From Saccoglossus kowalevskii (lineage: Eukaryota > Hemichordata > Enteropneusta > Harrimaniidae), in contig NW_003158224.1 of NCBI RefSeq assembly GCF_000003605.2, positions 558,955-601,120 on the forward strand: a DNA stretch of 42,166 bases, read 5' to 3'. The stretch's first letter is position 1. Each line of letters begins with the position of its first letter. The notes beneath the pieces were generated by a model. It searched no databases. It was not told where the DNA came from and was given only the letters and a program-made list of their open reading frames with translations. The position numbers and the translations under genes are program-made. Shown piece after piece: positions 1 to 9,326 of the stretch.

Positions 1-325
1 GGTTGGAAAGTTGACGCCGATTGTTCGATATATTGCACATGAACGTGAAATCGTTGTTCAACTGATTGAGGTTAATGTTGTTCAACTTATTGTTGCTCGA
101 CTGATTTAGTTTATTGTTGTTCAACGAACTGATTTCTTTGCTGAATGAACTTATTGTTGTTCATTTATTTGAAATGTTTGCTCTTTACCCGAATTAACTT
201 TTGCTATTCAACTGAACTAATTTTTGCTGCTCAACTGAATGAATTTATTGTTGTTGTTCCATTGTTTAAAATAATTGTTGTTTATCAGACTAAAAATATT
301 ATTGTTCAACTGACTGAAACAGGAA
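1..325. repeat. Degenerate minisatellite, TTGTTGTTCAACTGA-type unit
   Basis: The words TTGTTGTTCA, TTGTTCAACTGA and CTGAATGAA(C/T)TTATTG recur about every 20-30 bases from near the left edge to about 325, with point changes and length drift. A frame stays open for 74 codons here (145-369, +), which I read as a by-product of the repeated units rather than as a gene: the translation is a hydrophobic, biased string with no recognisable domain. The array may begin left of the window. Confidence 0.7.
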
Positions 326-1176
326 CTTTGAGCCAAGTAGCGAGATTCTCTGACATGAGTCTGGAATAGGACTACATTAAAGTAATCACTACAAGTGTAC
401 ATTTATGAGTATGAAAAAACATGCACCGAGGAAACATCACCTGAATGCCGTCTGTAGTAAAATATTACATATTATTAGGGTTCCGCGGATTTGCGATTGT
501 TAGTGTGATGTTTCTGTCGTTCTCTGAATATGCACCGTTGATCGCGAAGTTATGAAATTATTCTTGATGACGCTGAATATTATTTCACTTTTATTAAGGA
601 TAAGTACTGGATGCCATTACGACTTCGGCTAAATGCATACACTCTGGCAACGGGCGTTGCTATTGTTCACTGCGTTTCCACGCGTAAGACAATTACCAAA
701 TTAGAAATATATATTAGGTACATCCCACCTCATAGATGCATTGGTATGGGTCTTGTTTTCGCGACTCCGTTAATAAAAATGTTAACTTTACATTTGAAGG
801 GGATGGGGTGTTAAGCTGCTTAACAAGATCTGTCACCACTACCACCCATCACCACTGTCATATTTCTTAAACGGTATTACAACTCGAGTTTTAGGATGGT
901 GTGTTTTTTGTGGACGTCAAAAACGCGATAACATTTCATGCTTCGAACGTAGAACAAACCATTAGCGTCCCGAAAAGCGTTGGGTGTTTAGGAATGTTCG
1001 ATTACGTAAACAGACATGAATGAAATTATCATCTCATCCAAAGACAAAAAATGTACGTAATGCATTCTTAGAGAATACGCAATGTCAATTCAAAGGTTAA
1101 ACTTTGCAGAGGTATCGTGTATTACAGTATACAAACTCCATAACAGTCAGAGAAGGTGACACGCACATGGAACAAT
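326..1176. other. Non-coding stretch, nothing recognised
   Basis: Only short chance-length frames are present (the best is 67 codons at 611-814, +). I see no splice-bounded coding segment, RNA gene or inverted repeat. Confidence 0.5.
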
Positions 1177-1446
1177 AACTAATCAGGTCTGCACATTACC
1201 CCAAGGTACCAAATGTTATCAAAATCTTCTTTGAAGTTTTTCGAGATTTTGCCTATTGAGGCTGAAAAGACAAAATTATTATGCGAATCAGCTACTTAAT
1301 ATGCATACACATGACCCAAAACTAATCATGTCTGTGCATTACCCCAAGGTATCAAATTTGATCAAAATCTGCTTAGAAGATTACGAGATTTTGTTACACA
1401 GACTGAAATGCGAAATTAATATGCAAATTAGCATACACGGGAGCTA
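1177..1446. repeat. 143-bp tandem duplication (two units)
   Basis: Two adjacent units start with AACTAATCA(G/T)GTCTG at 1177 and 1320, 143 bases apart. They share the blocks CATTACCCCAAGGTA, CAAA(A/T)CT and CGAGATTTTG, and each ends near a CATACAC(A/G)(T/G)G word. A similar tail (CGCACATGG at 1162-1170) sits just before the first unit, so a third partial unit may be present. The units differ at many positions and are therefore old. The 63-codon frame across them is not convincing as a gene. Confidence 0.75.
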
Positions 1447-2260
1447 AAACAGATCTGAGATAAACACGAACCAGGTCTTTCACAGACTCACTAATTTGTA
1501 TTAGTGTTTCTTGAAAATTAATGTAGGTTTCTTTCGCAATGAACACGACTTCTTCATCGCATATCGCATTGATATATACCCATCTTACAAATACTTGATT
1601 ATACACTGTCACAGTGAATATCTTTATATCGAGGTTCATTCATGAAAATCATCGCCAAATATCTAAACAATAATATACTAATTATTTACTGCCTTGTATG
1701 ACCGCAATAAATAATATATTATTAAAGTGTAACATACAGTGAACGACAGAAACCTGGGGATGTTATAAACATTTTATAGATTAGTATAAATTAAAATGGT
1801 TTATTCAAATTGACTAATCTAGAAATGATATTGTATAACATCAATATGAGAATAAATATTAATGACTTATTTCAACATCATCAGCTAGCGTTTCATTTTG
1901 AATAAGTGGACAGTCATAGTTGCTAGTTAACATGAAGTCATGGCACACATGAGCGTAGACAAAGTTGAGCTCTTGAATGAAGGGCTGATGATCAGTATTT
2001 ACAAGTTTATAAATATAGGTACACATTTCTTTTTTTCACTGTCTGTTTATATGACTGCAATAAAACAATACATTTTGTTTTGTTTGTCTTGACACTCTTT
2101 CTCAAAGCTCAGTCTTTCTTGTATACCACTGCCTCAACTATCACCATTGTATGAGAAAGTACTGAAATGTCATGAGATAAGAGACTGATGTAAGCATTTT
2201 AGGTTCGTTGGCCTATATACTTAAAGTTGCACATACAAGTTGACATTATTCCGATCCTGG
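1447..2260. other. Non-coding stretch, nothing recognised
   Basis: AT-rich sequence. An 81-codon minus-strand frame at 1394-1639 is within chance length and shows no domain or splice support. Confidence 0.5.
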
Positions 2261-2605
2261 AAGGTGTTCTTGTACTAACTCATTGATACATCTGGGGTTG
2301 CGGTACGAGGTTATTTTAGATGGTGTTCATGCCTTTACTCATTAAAGAATCGAGTGTCGAGCTGGGGAGGTGCTCCTATGCTCACACATTGAGACATCTG
2401 AAATTTCTGTACGAGGATATTTTAGAAGCTAGATGTTCTTATCTTTACTCATTAAGGAATCCACTTTTGCTGTAAGTGAAAAGCTGGGGAGGTGTTCCTT
2501 TCCTAACCTACCGAGACATATACTGTTGCTGAAGTAATGATCAGTGAAGGTGTTCCCATCCTAAACCATTGAGACATCTAGTGTTGCTGTAGAAGGTGAG
2601 TAGGA
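2261..2605. repeat. Degenerate minisatellite around a GAGGTGTTCC...GAGACATCT core
   Basis: The core (A/G)AGGTG(T/C)TC followed about 20 bases later by CATTGAGACATCT or a variant starts at 2261, 2366, 2489 and 2546. Intermediate words such as TACGAGG(T/A)TATTTTAGA and CTTTACTCATTAA(A/G)GAATC repeat between the first three copies. Spacing is uneven (105, 123 and 57 bases), so the array has suffered deletions. No coding content is seen. Confidence 0.75.
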
Positions 2606-3977
2606 GCCATGCTATTGACCATTACATAAAGATATCTAGGGTGTTTGCATCGCCAGTGAAAATCACTGAACCTATGTTAATTTACATAAATACAAATAAT
2701 GCATTGTACGTTTTGCATTTGTTCATGACTAATTCAATGCATACCACTTGACTTTGAAATGGTCGTTCTAATACCTGTTTTTCTCCAAGAAACATTGCAA
2801 ATCGCAATAGCCTAGTCGTTAAAGAAACTAACTGCTGAGGTTGATTTTATGATTTCGAATGCTTCCCTGGCTAATACTTTCAATAGTCGAGGAAAAACTT
2901 CTCACCAACTTCAGACGTTGCACCTCTACTAAACCTGTCCATTCTCAGCCAAGGTTCAAAGTCTGATTTATATTTAGCTAAGACAGTGCCGGTTTACAAG
3001 TAACAATTAGTATATGAGAAAATTATGCTATGCATTTGAATATGCATAAATACAAAGGAATTTTCTGATAGTAAACGGACTACTCGTATTCGAAGATTTA
3101 AATAAAATTCTTCCGTAAATCTCAGAATTCTTTACATCTTGGTCGCTAGACGTGTATGTTACGTAGCCTCTATTGTGCAGATGAACAATAATCAGTCCAT
3201 AAAATATGACCCGGATGTACATGGTGTATCACCAAGAGCTTTACTTTAAAGTGACAAGTCTACAAGAGTTTCGTATACTGGAGATGTGATTTATTCAAGC
3301 AACAGTGCAGGTCTGCTTAACACTATACAGCGAACGAGCAGTAGTGTAAAACCAAGCACATTCATGAACATCGTATTCACAATCTTAAGCTCCGTAAAAA
3401 CTGAAAAATACAGATAAATACAAATAACAATAACGTAGCAACACAATTAAATTTATAGTAACGATAGGTATGTCGAATAATAGTAACAAATGACCGTTTT
3501 TCCGATCTTCTCAAAACATCTAAAATACTTGATAACAAGATAAATCTTGAACAAAAAGAAGGCAAAAATAGTGTAAATGCAACGGATACATTATGGGCAC
3601 ATATTTACCTCATTGGCGACCTGTAAAGCCTTGGGATAATCGAAAGTATCCGAAATTCACAGTGACATAACAGAAAACAGCTTTCATGTCTAGTATGTAT
3701 CAACAAACGGCAAAAAGGCGAATGGATACAATAGGGCAAGTCACTTAGAAAGATCAAATAAGTAATGAGTAAAAGTATTCAAAATACAACACAAAATAAT
3801 TATCACTATCAATAAAAGACCCCAAACACAACAAGGAGTCTGCAAATGCATACAATTCATGAAACAAAAAGAACTATTTTTTATGCGTAATGGCACACCA
3901 CCGCGAAGGTGAAGCTATTCGATCTGTTTGTTTCGCGAGGCTCTTCCAACATTCTAAGAAAGAACATTTCAAATCTG
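2606..3977. other. Non-coding stretch, nothing recognised
   Basis: Short frames only (64 codons at 3028-3222 and 62 codons at 3377-3565, both minus). No structured repeat or RNA gene was identified. Confidence 0.5.
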
Positions 3978-3991
3978 CCAATAGAGGGCGG
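3978..3991 (+). promoter_or_regulatory. CTCF-like binding motif
   Basis: CCAATAGAGGGCGG fits the bilaterian CTCF core pattern CCA-N-N-AG-R-GGGC-R-S at every strongly constrained position. The segment around it (about 3900-4080) is richer in G+C than its flanks. CTCF acts as an architectural and insulator protein in bilaterians, and the candidate genes begin about 1 kb downstream. This is a motif match only; a 14-base degenerate match can occur by chance. Confidence 0.35.
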
Positions 3992-4827
3992 CAGCCACAC
4001 ATGGTGGCGCTTGTTGTAATCCTTTATTAATCATCTGCTCACTCAGTCGTTAATGTGGCTGCTCCACGTCTTGACGCACCAACAGTAACGAAGTTCCATG
4101 TATTGCCACTAGGTGAAATATCTCTTAAAAAGCAAGACAAAGATTGCACTCTGACGCACATTCATCCCCGGAACTGCCTGACGGATAAGAAAACCGGACA
4201 CGAAATTGTTTAATTTTCGTTGTTAATGTATCAAAAGCTATGTATTTGCCTATTGTACACAGAGAATGAGATAATAAGTTACTTGTTAACTTAATCCACT
4301 GATTGGAATAGAGGATATGACACGTACAAGAAACAAATTCAGATTAATATGAAAAAAATATACACTTATCAGTTATGCGTGATCTAAACATTACGCAAAT
4401 AGTCGAGTTATTTAAATCTCAACTACCTACAAATTCGTGATAATGAAATTTCATATCCCCAGCTTGCAAAGTATATATATATATATATACGTTTAGCCAA
4501 TATATATCTTTATCAAATTTACGTATATATAGAACACCCACAAAAAGGATATTTACACAAATTTTGAAATTTGATATCAGAATCAATTATATTTTTGTTC
4601 GACTATTCTTATTGGATATTCGGATGGGAAATTATTTTTCATTTATTTACATTGAATCTCTCCGCCCACGGAAGGTCATTAAAAGAATGCCAAAATAGAC
4701 ACATCAGTGAATTTGATAGGAACTATGACATCATGTACACTTTGGATCATTTGAATAGTGATATCTTATTATAAATATCAAATAGAATGGGAGAGCGGAA
4801 AAGTGTTAATTTCATCGTGCAAGGCCG
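3992..4827. other. Non-coding stretch with a short TA microsatellite
   Basis: AT-rich spacer. A pure (TA)9 run is at 4472-4489. A 67-codon plus frame (4571-4774) is within chance length. Confidence 0.5.
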
Positions 4828-5010
4828 GTAGTCATGACTACAGACCTGGCGCCGATATGGTAATAGCGATGACGTCATCGATGGTGACGAGATTTACAGA
4901 TCATCAAGGAGTTAGCTGAACTCATAATTAACGGCGATCCGACATCGACCCCACGCGGTCCAACCGAACTCTGGGCTTCCAGTTCGCAATCAAATTTTCA
5001 GAAAGTGAAA
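4828..5010 (+). promoter_or_regulatory. Putative promoter and 5' leader with CRE palindrome
   Basis: Two perfect 14-base palindromes lie close together: GTAGTCATGACTAC (4828-4841) and CGATGACGTCATCG (4867-4880). The second contains a full TGACGTCA cAMP-response element, the site bound by CREB/ATF bZIP factors. G+C content rises from here on. No TATA box is evident at the expected place. The segment leads directly into the ATG at 5011, which is why I read it as a promoter; the transcription start itself cannot be seen. Confidence 0.4.
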
Positions 5011-5322
5011 ATGGCGACTGAAAAATCGCAAAACGTGTCATTGAATGAGTACTCTTTTTTCGAATACATCGAATTATCCAGCAGTCCGTCGACAACCGTA
5101 GGTCACATGACCCCAGAAGAGTCTAATTCAACCCACCCTGAAGTGGAGCAAACTGAGCAAATAATAGCGTGTAATGACACCAACTATGAAAACAATGGCG
5201 CCCGGGTCGTGCACCACCAAGAAATAAAGGAATCCAATCATCTCTTGCTAGGAGACCCTTCTGGAGACTATAGAGCCAGAAAAGCCAAGTATATTCATGG
5301 ATTATACTGTGGTGGCAGTGCA
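5011..5322 (+). CDS. Candidate first coding exon of an unidentified protein
   Basis: An ATG in good context (A at -3, G at +4) opens a 104-codon segment that ends in phase 0 at a near-perfect splice donor (GCA|GTAAGTG at 5320-5329); the frame would otherwise stop at 5335-5337. The peptide begins MATEKSQNVSLNEYSFFEYI. It is rich in Ser, Thr, Glu and Asn, without long hydrophobic runs, until a basic segment GDYRARKAKY near residues 86-95 and then HGLYCGGSA at the end. This looks like an acidic, disordered cytosolic N-terminus followed by the start of a folded or membrane part that would lie in exon 2. I do not recognise the family and could not locate a partner exon. The length alone is within reach of chance in 42 kb, so the case rests on the combination of promoter motif, start context, donor and composition. 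Confidence 0.45.
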
Positions 5323-5398
5323 GTAAGTGTAAATTGAAATTATTTCTTACTCGCAATGTCAAATTCACCCGCCATCCTTATCACTATTACTTCCTTAC

Positions 5399-5468
5399 CG
5401 AGCTCGGTCAATGACGTCTTTGGCGTGGCAAAATTTGCGCGAGACGCTTCTGTCCACGATTGCGCCGG
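5399..5468 (-). CDS. Candidate internal exon (70 nt) of an unidentified minus-strand gene
   Basis: On the minus strand a long pyrimidine tract ending TTTTTTACATTTTTCAG precedes this segment, and CTCG|GTAAGG follows it, so both splice signals are close to consensus. The segment is about 57% G+C in an AT-rich setting. Joined in phase 0 to the exon at 5566-5779 through a 97-nt GT-AG intron, it reads PAQSWTEASRANFATPKTSL followed by TEL and one leftover base, a polar and probably disordered stretch. The other open frame across it (part of the long minus frame) would give GAIVDRSVSRKFCHAKDVID. I cannot choose from homology because I recognise neither. No downstream exon was found before the candidate plus-strand exon at 5011-5322. 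Confidence 0.35.
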
Positions 5469-5565
5469 CTGAAAAATGTAAAAAAAAAATGGCGTCAAAA
5501 ATAAAATAAACCAAAACATAAAGTCTCGGTTGACGAAATCTAACATCTACGCTCATAGTGGTTAC

Positions 5566-5779
5566 CTTTTTCTTGACACGTGACTGGGACGTGTGGCAAA
5601 CGCATAACGCTCGATCTTCGATTTGTGTTTTCGTGCAGTGACGTTGCATGTAATCCTTATAGCGCAGTCGTTTCTCACTGTGCTTTATTAAGATCCAAAA
5701 ATAGTACATTTCACTGCCAAAGATAATTACAAGACCCGCTGCGTCATTGTAGAGTGTTTGGGACGAACTGTAATTACTT
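5566..5779 (-). CDS. Candidate internal exon (214 nt) with a membrane-like segment
   Basis: This is the best coding candidate on the minus strand. It follows TTTTTGTGTGTGCTAG (acceptor) and ends AAGAAAAAG|GTAACC (donor). It starts with one base completing a codon and then carries 71 codons, ending in phase 0. The peptide contains a hydrophobic helix candidate, AAGLVIIFGSEMYYFWILI, followed by a strongly basic and polar tail (KHSEKRLRYKDYMQRHC, later QSRVKKK), the usual layout of a transmembrane helix with a cytosolic flank. G+C is higher than in the flanking DNA. It lies inside a 262-codon stop-free frame (5398-6183), far longer than expected by chance here. I could not assign a family; a loose resemblance to a TMEM150/DRAM-type helix is too weak to use. 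Confidence 0.4.
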
Positions 5780-6183
5780 CTAGCACACACAAAAATCAGG
5801 TGAGACAACAAAAAACATCGTAAAATGTACAGAGCTGTCACTGAAATCCGAACAATACCTTTTAAAATTATATTTATTTTTAAAATTAAACAAAAATAGT
5901 GTTTTGAGAAAGTTGCTAATGCCCGACGTCTTTCGTAAATATCGGCATAGATGTAACAAATCACACCTACAATTTTTTTTTCATATTTGTGTGCTCTGCT
6001 CATGTCACCTGCTGACCACGTAATAAAGAAAAGAGCACCAGAACAGATACACATTGTTGTATTATAATGTAGAAATACACGGATGTTCCTTCCTTCGCCC
6101 TCTATGCGATCGTCGAAAAACAAAAAAACAAACAAACTTAAGTTAAGATAAAAACAGATCACGCCTAAGACTGTGGTTATTTT
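5780..6183 (-). other. Upstream half of the long minus-strand open frame, possible further exon(s)
   Basis: The frame of the 5566-5779 exon stays open up to a stop at 6184-6186 but has no ATG near its upstream end. A segment reading EGRNIRVFLHYNTTMCICSG then ALFFITWSAG (about 6005-6110) has an AG before it and GTGACAT after it, so it could be an exon carrying a second hydrophobic helix. The part nearest 5780-5930 is very AT-rich (many Ile, Leu, Lys) and more intron-like. I cannot fix exon limits. The CCAAT-bearing, G+C-rich segment at 6600-6830 would be a natural place for this gene's promoter. Confidence 0.25.
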
Positions 6184-6591
6184 TTACTATACTAGGAATA
6201 AGACGAATACTCTCGTGCGATTTAAAAGTGTTTTATTTTTTTATGGAAATGGGCGATCCATAAATCCAGTATCTGTGGGAAACCAAGTCTAATATGTCAA
6301 TCAAAGAATGACTGAGATATGAACTTTCTTCTTGATATCGTTATAAATTCTATAAAACTGTATATAACTGTCTATGAACATATTTAATTAAAATTACAAA
6401 TACACATATTTTGCAATGTTTTAATTTCTTTGAAATGTGAAAACATTCCAAGTTCCGTTCTGCGTAAACATGTCTATAATACTACAATAAAGCCATGCTC
6501 AAACATACTGCCTGCTTAGATTTACACATTTGAGATGTTTCTGACATTCCTCACTGTTTCTGTGAAAATTTATAACAAAAGAAACAGTTTT
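6184..6591. other. AT-rich spacer, nothing recognised
   Basis: No frame, repeat or motif stands out between the long minus-strand frame and the G+C-rich segment that follows. Confidence 0.5.
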
Positions 6592-6840
6592 TTATTCACC
6601 CAACTTTCGAAAGTAAAAGGAAACCCCTGAACGGCCACGAGCGTAAGCGCCGCCGTCAGGTAACCAAGGGAAATAGAACAAGCAACGAGAAAGTGACGGA
6701 CCAATCAGAATGCCGGATTCATTACTAGTTACCGGCCTCTTGTGGCTTGGTACGCCATGACACTTGAGGCGGGAACCAGCCAAGGCTGCCACCAGGGTTT
6801 GACCCGACTCCACACGAAGAAGGCTGTGATTCTGCTCTAA
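6592..6840 (-). promoter_or_regulatory. G+C-rich segment with CCAAT box, possible promoter or 5' region
   Basis: This block is clearly richer in G+C and CpG than its surroundings. It contains CCAATCAG (6701-6708; CTGATTGG on the minus strand), the NF-Y box core. A 73-codon minus frame covers it. Its position upstream of the minus-strand candidate exons would suit a promoter or first exon, but NF-Y boxes work in either orientation and no transcription start can be read. Confidence 0.3.
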
Positions 6841-6900
6841 ACTTTTTGGATTTCGGCATTCCCATGATGTATCCTTGGAAGGAAAAGATGTATAATAATA

Positions 6901-7030
6901 AGGTTATTACGAGGATACCTCAAAGTATGCATTCAGACAGTACGCCGTCACATCGACTAACACTGCACGTCGGTCGATACTTACGCCGTACTGTCTTCGT
7001 GCATACTTCGAGGTATTCTTGTGATAACCT
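6901..7030. repeat. Imperfect 48-bp inverted repeat forming a long hairpin
   Basis: The left arm 6901-6948 (starting AGGTTATTACGAGGATACCT) and the right arm 6983-7030 (reverse complement starting AGGTTATCACAAGAATACCT) match at about 40 of 48 positions. Inside the 34-base loop, ATCGAC and GTCGAT can pair further. No target-site duplication is obvious, so it may be a MITE-like relic, a recent inverted duplication or a transcribed hairpin. The mismatches are scattered rather than clustered at a cleavage-like site. Confidence 0.8.
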
Positions 7031-7118
7031 CATATTCCCCCGATACTTTGGCATGAGTGTCTGTCGGTCGTACGATTACGCTAGTATCACTGAATTTACA
7101 GGACGACGTTCCGTTTTG

Positions 7119-7130
7119 TGCGCTTGCGCA
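7119..7130. promoter_or_regulatory. NRF1-like motif
   Basis: TGCGCTTGCGCA differs at one position from the palindromic NRF1 consensus (YGCGCAYGCGCR). It lies in a modestly G+C-rich patch just right of the hairpin. No gene start is evident next to it. Confidence 0.2.
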
Positions 7131-8470
7131 GTGGTTGCTTGGTAATTACCATTCCGTTCGACCCCGGTAAAGGTTATTATTATTACATATACATTTATGT
7201 GCCCTCGGTTACTAAAATAACATTCCCTTGGTTTGCAAAGAATGTAAACAGGTGACATCACAGTACGTCTGCGCATAGCCCCGGCTTTACACACTTTTAC
7301 AGTTTATGTACTTTTAATTTTGTTGTAAAAAGCGAAAAAGAAATGTGTTAAATTCTCTCAGTGATCATGTATAATGACACGTATTAACTCTTATAAGCAA
7401 GTGTCAATTAACTATCATTGAAATGTAATGCAAACACTTCAGATTTCAACAATTATTTCATTTATCCGAAAAAAGTTGACTAGTAAAAGCAAATATAACA
7501 CATAATGTTGATATAATCCCCAAAATAGTTCAAATCGTGGTATTTGTATACTTTCAAGGAAGTGTTTCGAGTATCACGATTCGAGAAATAATTACTCTTT
7601 GTGCTATTTTGATTTATTAATAATGGTGATTTTTTATGAAATACGGGAAAAGTAGAAATATCGCCCTCTACGTCTTACAATTCACGCGAACATTTCACAA
7701 CCCCGACACGCGGGTAGGTGACCGGGCCCGTGGAATCATTTTAAGTGGTTGTTTGTCGTCCGTCTGGACATCACTGTCGTAAGTACATTTAACACGCTGT
7801 GTTTCAATACTAGACGATGCTCACTGTGTACATCATAGGTAATACCTGTAGAAACATTTTATAGTAGGCTAAAGTTTGTTGACCTTATGACATTTGATCG
7901 AACAGGCGCTCAGATAAGACATCATTTTGATGTTGGCTGATACGACTCTCACAAGGCTACGTTATCACGCCACCCCCGTGAGAAAGGTAGCCATTTTAAG
8001 ATAAGATCTAGCCAATTAATGACACCAGCAGTGTCGAAATTAGCTATTGACAGTGCAATCTAAGTAGAGATCTGTTGCTTGATCGTGTTTTTGGAGTACA
8101 CACGCAAGTGCAAAAAACGATTTCGCAGCAGAATTGCAGTTTGGCGCGAAAATTCAGCTGCATGCACCACCCGCGAAACCCAGTAGATCAAATTATTTTC
8201 AATTGTGTATATACTAGTAATCTACGCGTTACTGAGTATAAATGTATTCATATAAAAGAGCACAACATTTGACGAGTAACTGAGAAAAACTAGCATGCGC
8301 GCAGGTCGACAGTCTGGTGATCGTGAGCACGTAGCTGTACTATTCCAAACAATATCGCCGAACACATTATAGACAGGATGTGTGATGTCTGTTTGATCCT
8401 TTCTTAGCCCTGAACTAATTTCCGATTTATAACGTGACCTGCTCCAAGGAGTTTTGGTGGAACTTGAAAA
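7131..8470. other. Non-coding stretch, nothing recognised
   Basis: Only chance-length frames (72 and 65 codons). There is a CpG-bearing patch at about 7660-7740, but no structured repeat or RNA gene. Confidence 0.5.
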
Positions 8471-8549
8471 TTAAAGTGCAGTGGTCGTTGCACAGCTCGT
8501 GTTTGAATTCCAAGTAAACACGCGATGTGCACGTTGCTATGACTCCCAA
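8471..8549. repeat. Relic of TTAA-flanked MITE family 1
   Basis: TTAAAGTGCAGTGGTCGTTG (8471-8490) and the following CACAGCTCGTGTTTGAATT match the left end of the elements at 25891 and 27092. The right side, GTGCACGTTGCTATGACTCC, is a decayed complement of it. It is the most diverged of the four copies, and its right flank no longer shows the TTTAAA end. Confidence 0.6.
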
Positions 8550-8930
8550 CTCACTCTGTAAATGTCATTGTTTCTTTACCTGGTTTCCATGAAAAGAAAG
8601 AAATGAAGAAACGGCGGAAAATTATCATTCATCATAACTAGACATAATGTTCAAAAACTTGGACTGGAACAGTCGTATATTGTCATTGATGTGAAGTTAA
8701 ACCTCCAACACGTTTCCAATATTATTGAATTTAATTGAATATGTTTTCCCAATATATTTTTCTTACAAAATGTTTTGTCACATTGCACATACCCGCTAAT
8801 GGGGACAATGGTGTTATTCACTAATTTAAAACGTTCGTTCAACCTAATGATTTCCAGTGATAGTGTCATAAAGTGATTTTTTTTACACAAGCCCTAATAT
8901 TGTACCGCGGAAGTCTTTTTGCGTAAAATC
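8550..8930. other. Non-coding stretch, nothing recognised
   Basis: A 79-codon minus frame (8651-8890) is AT-rich and without recognisable features; I consider it chance. Confidence 0.5.
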
Positions 8931-8952
8931 AAAGATGGCCGCCGCGGACCAA
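8931..8952 (+). promoter_or_regulatory. YY1-like motif next to CCAAT
   Basis: AAAGATGGCCGCC fits the YY1 core (AARATGGCSGC), a motif often found at or just after transcription starts of housekeeping genes, and GACCAATG follows. The pair is suggestive of a core promoter, but no coding exon can be shown nearby. Confidence 0.25.
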
Positions 8953-9057
8953 TGCGGATTGCATGTCATACTACAAACACCTTCACCTTTTAAACCGTTC
9001 AATATATAAATTATTATACTCCATGTGCCAGATAGTCACATTGATTGGTCACGTGGC

Positions 9058-9326
9058 GGTCAATAACAACCATTATTGACTCGCTGTCAATAATAAAAAT
9101 CCATTGTTTTTGGCAATCTAATTTTCGTAACGCATCGTTTACAAAAAAAGTGTCTGCATCAGACCCCAATGTTCGTTTTAGGTCATGCTAATTTATTCGC
9201 TATGAAAAATATAATTACTTCAGTATCGGCCAATATCCAGTTTAATGACTCTCAGGGGAATAATTGACCTCGGCTGTGCCTCTGTCAATAATTTCCTCTC
9301 TGGGTCATTAAAACTGAATATTGACC
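9058..9326. repeat. Palindromic non-autonomous transposon-like element
   Basis: Both outer edges read GGTCAATA inward. At the left edge GTCAATAA-CAACCA-TTATTGAC (9059-9080) is a perfect small hairpin. At the right, arms 9228-9268 and 9284-9326 pair at most positions (CCAATATCCAGTTTAATGAC against TCAATATTCAGTTTTAATGA on the other strand) around a loop of about 15 bases. The words GTCAATAATTTCC and GGGTCATTAAAAC are reminiscent of palindromic DNA transposons common in cnidarian and deuterostome genomes; that comparison is from memory. No target-site duplication is evident. Confidence 0.65.

Noticed and set aside
5011..5322. Possible zinc transporter (SLC30-like) N-terminus
   Set aside because: A His pair and a basic Arg/Lys segment before a would-be helix loosely recall SLC30 N-termini, but the final residues HGLYCGGSA do not match the first helix, and no later exon was found.
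5566..5779. TMEM150/DRAM family membership for the minus-strand exon
   Set aside because: Only one helix-like segment with a few shared aromatic and Gly positions; too little to claim a family.
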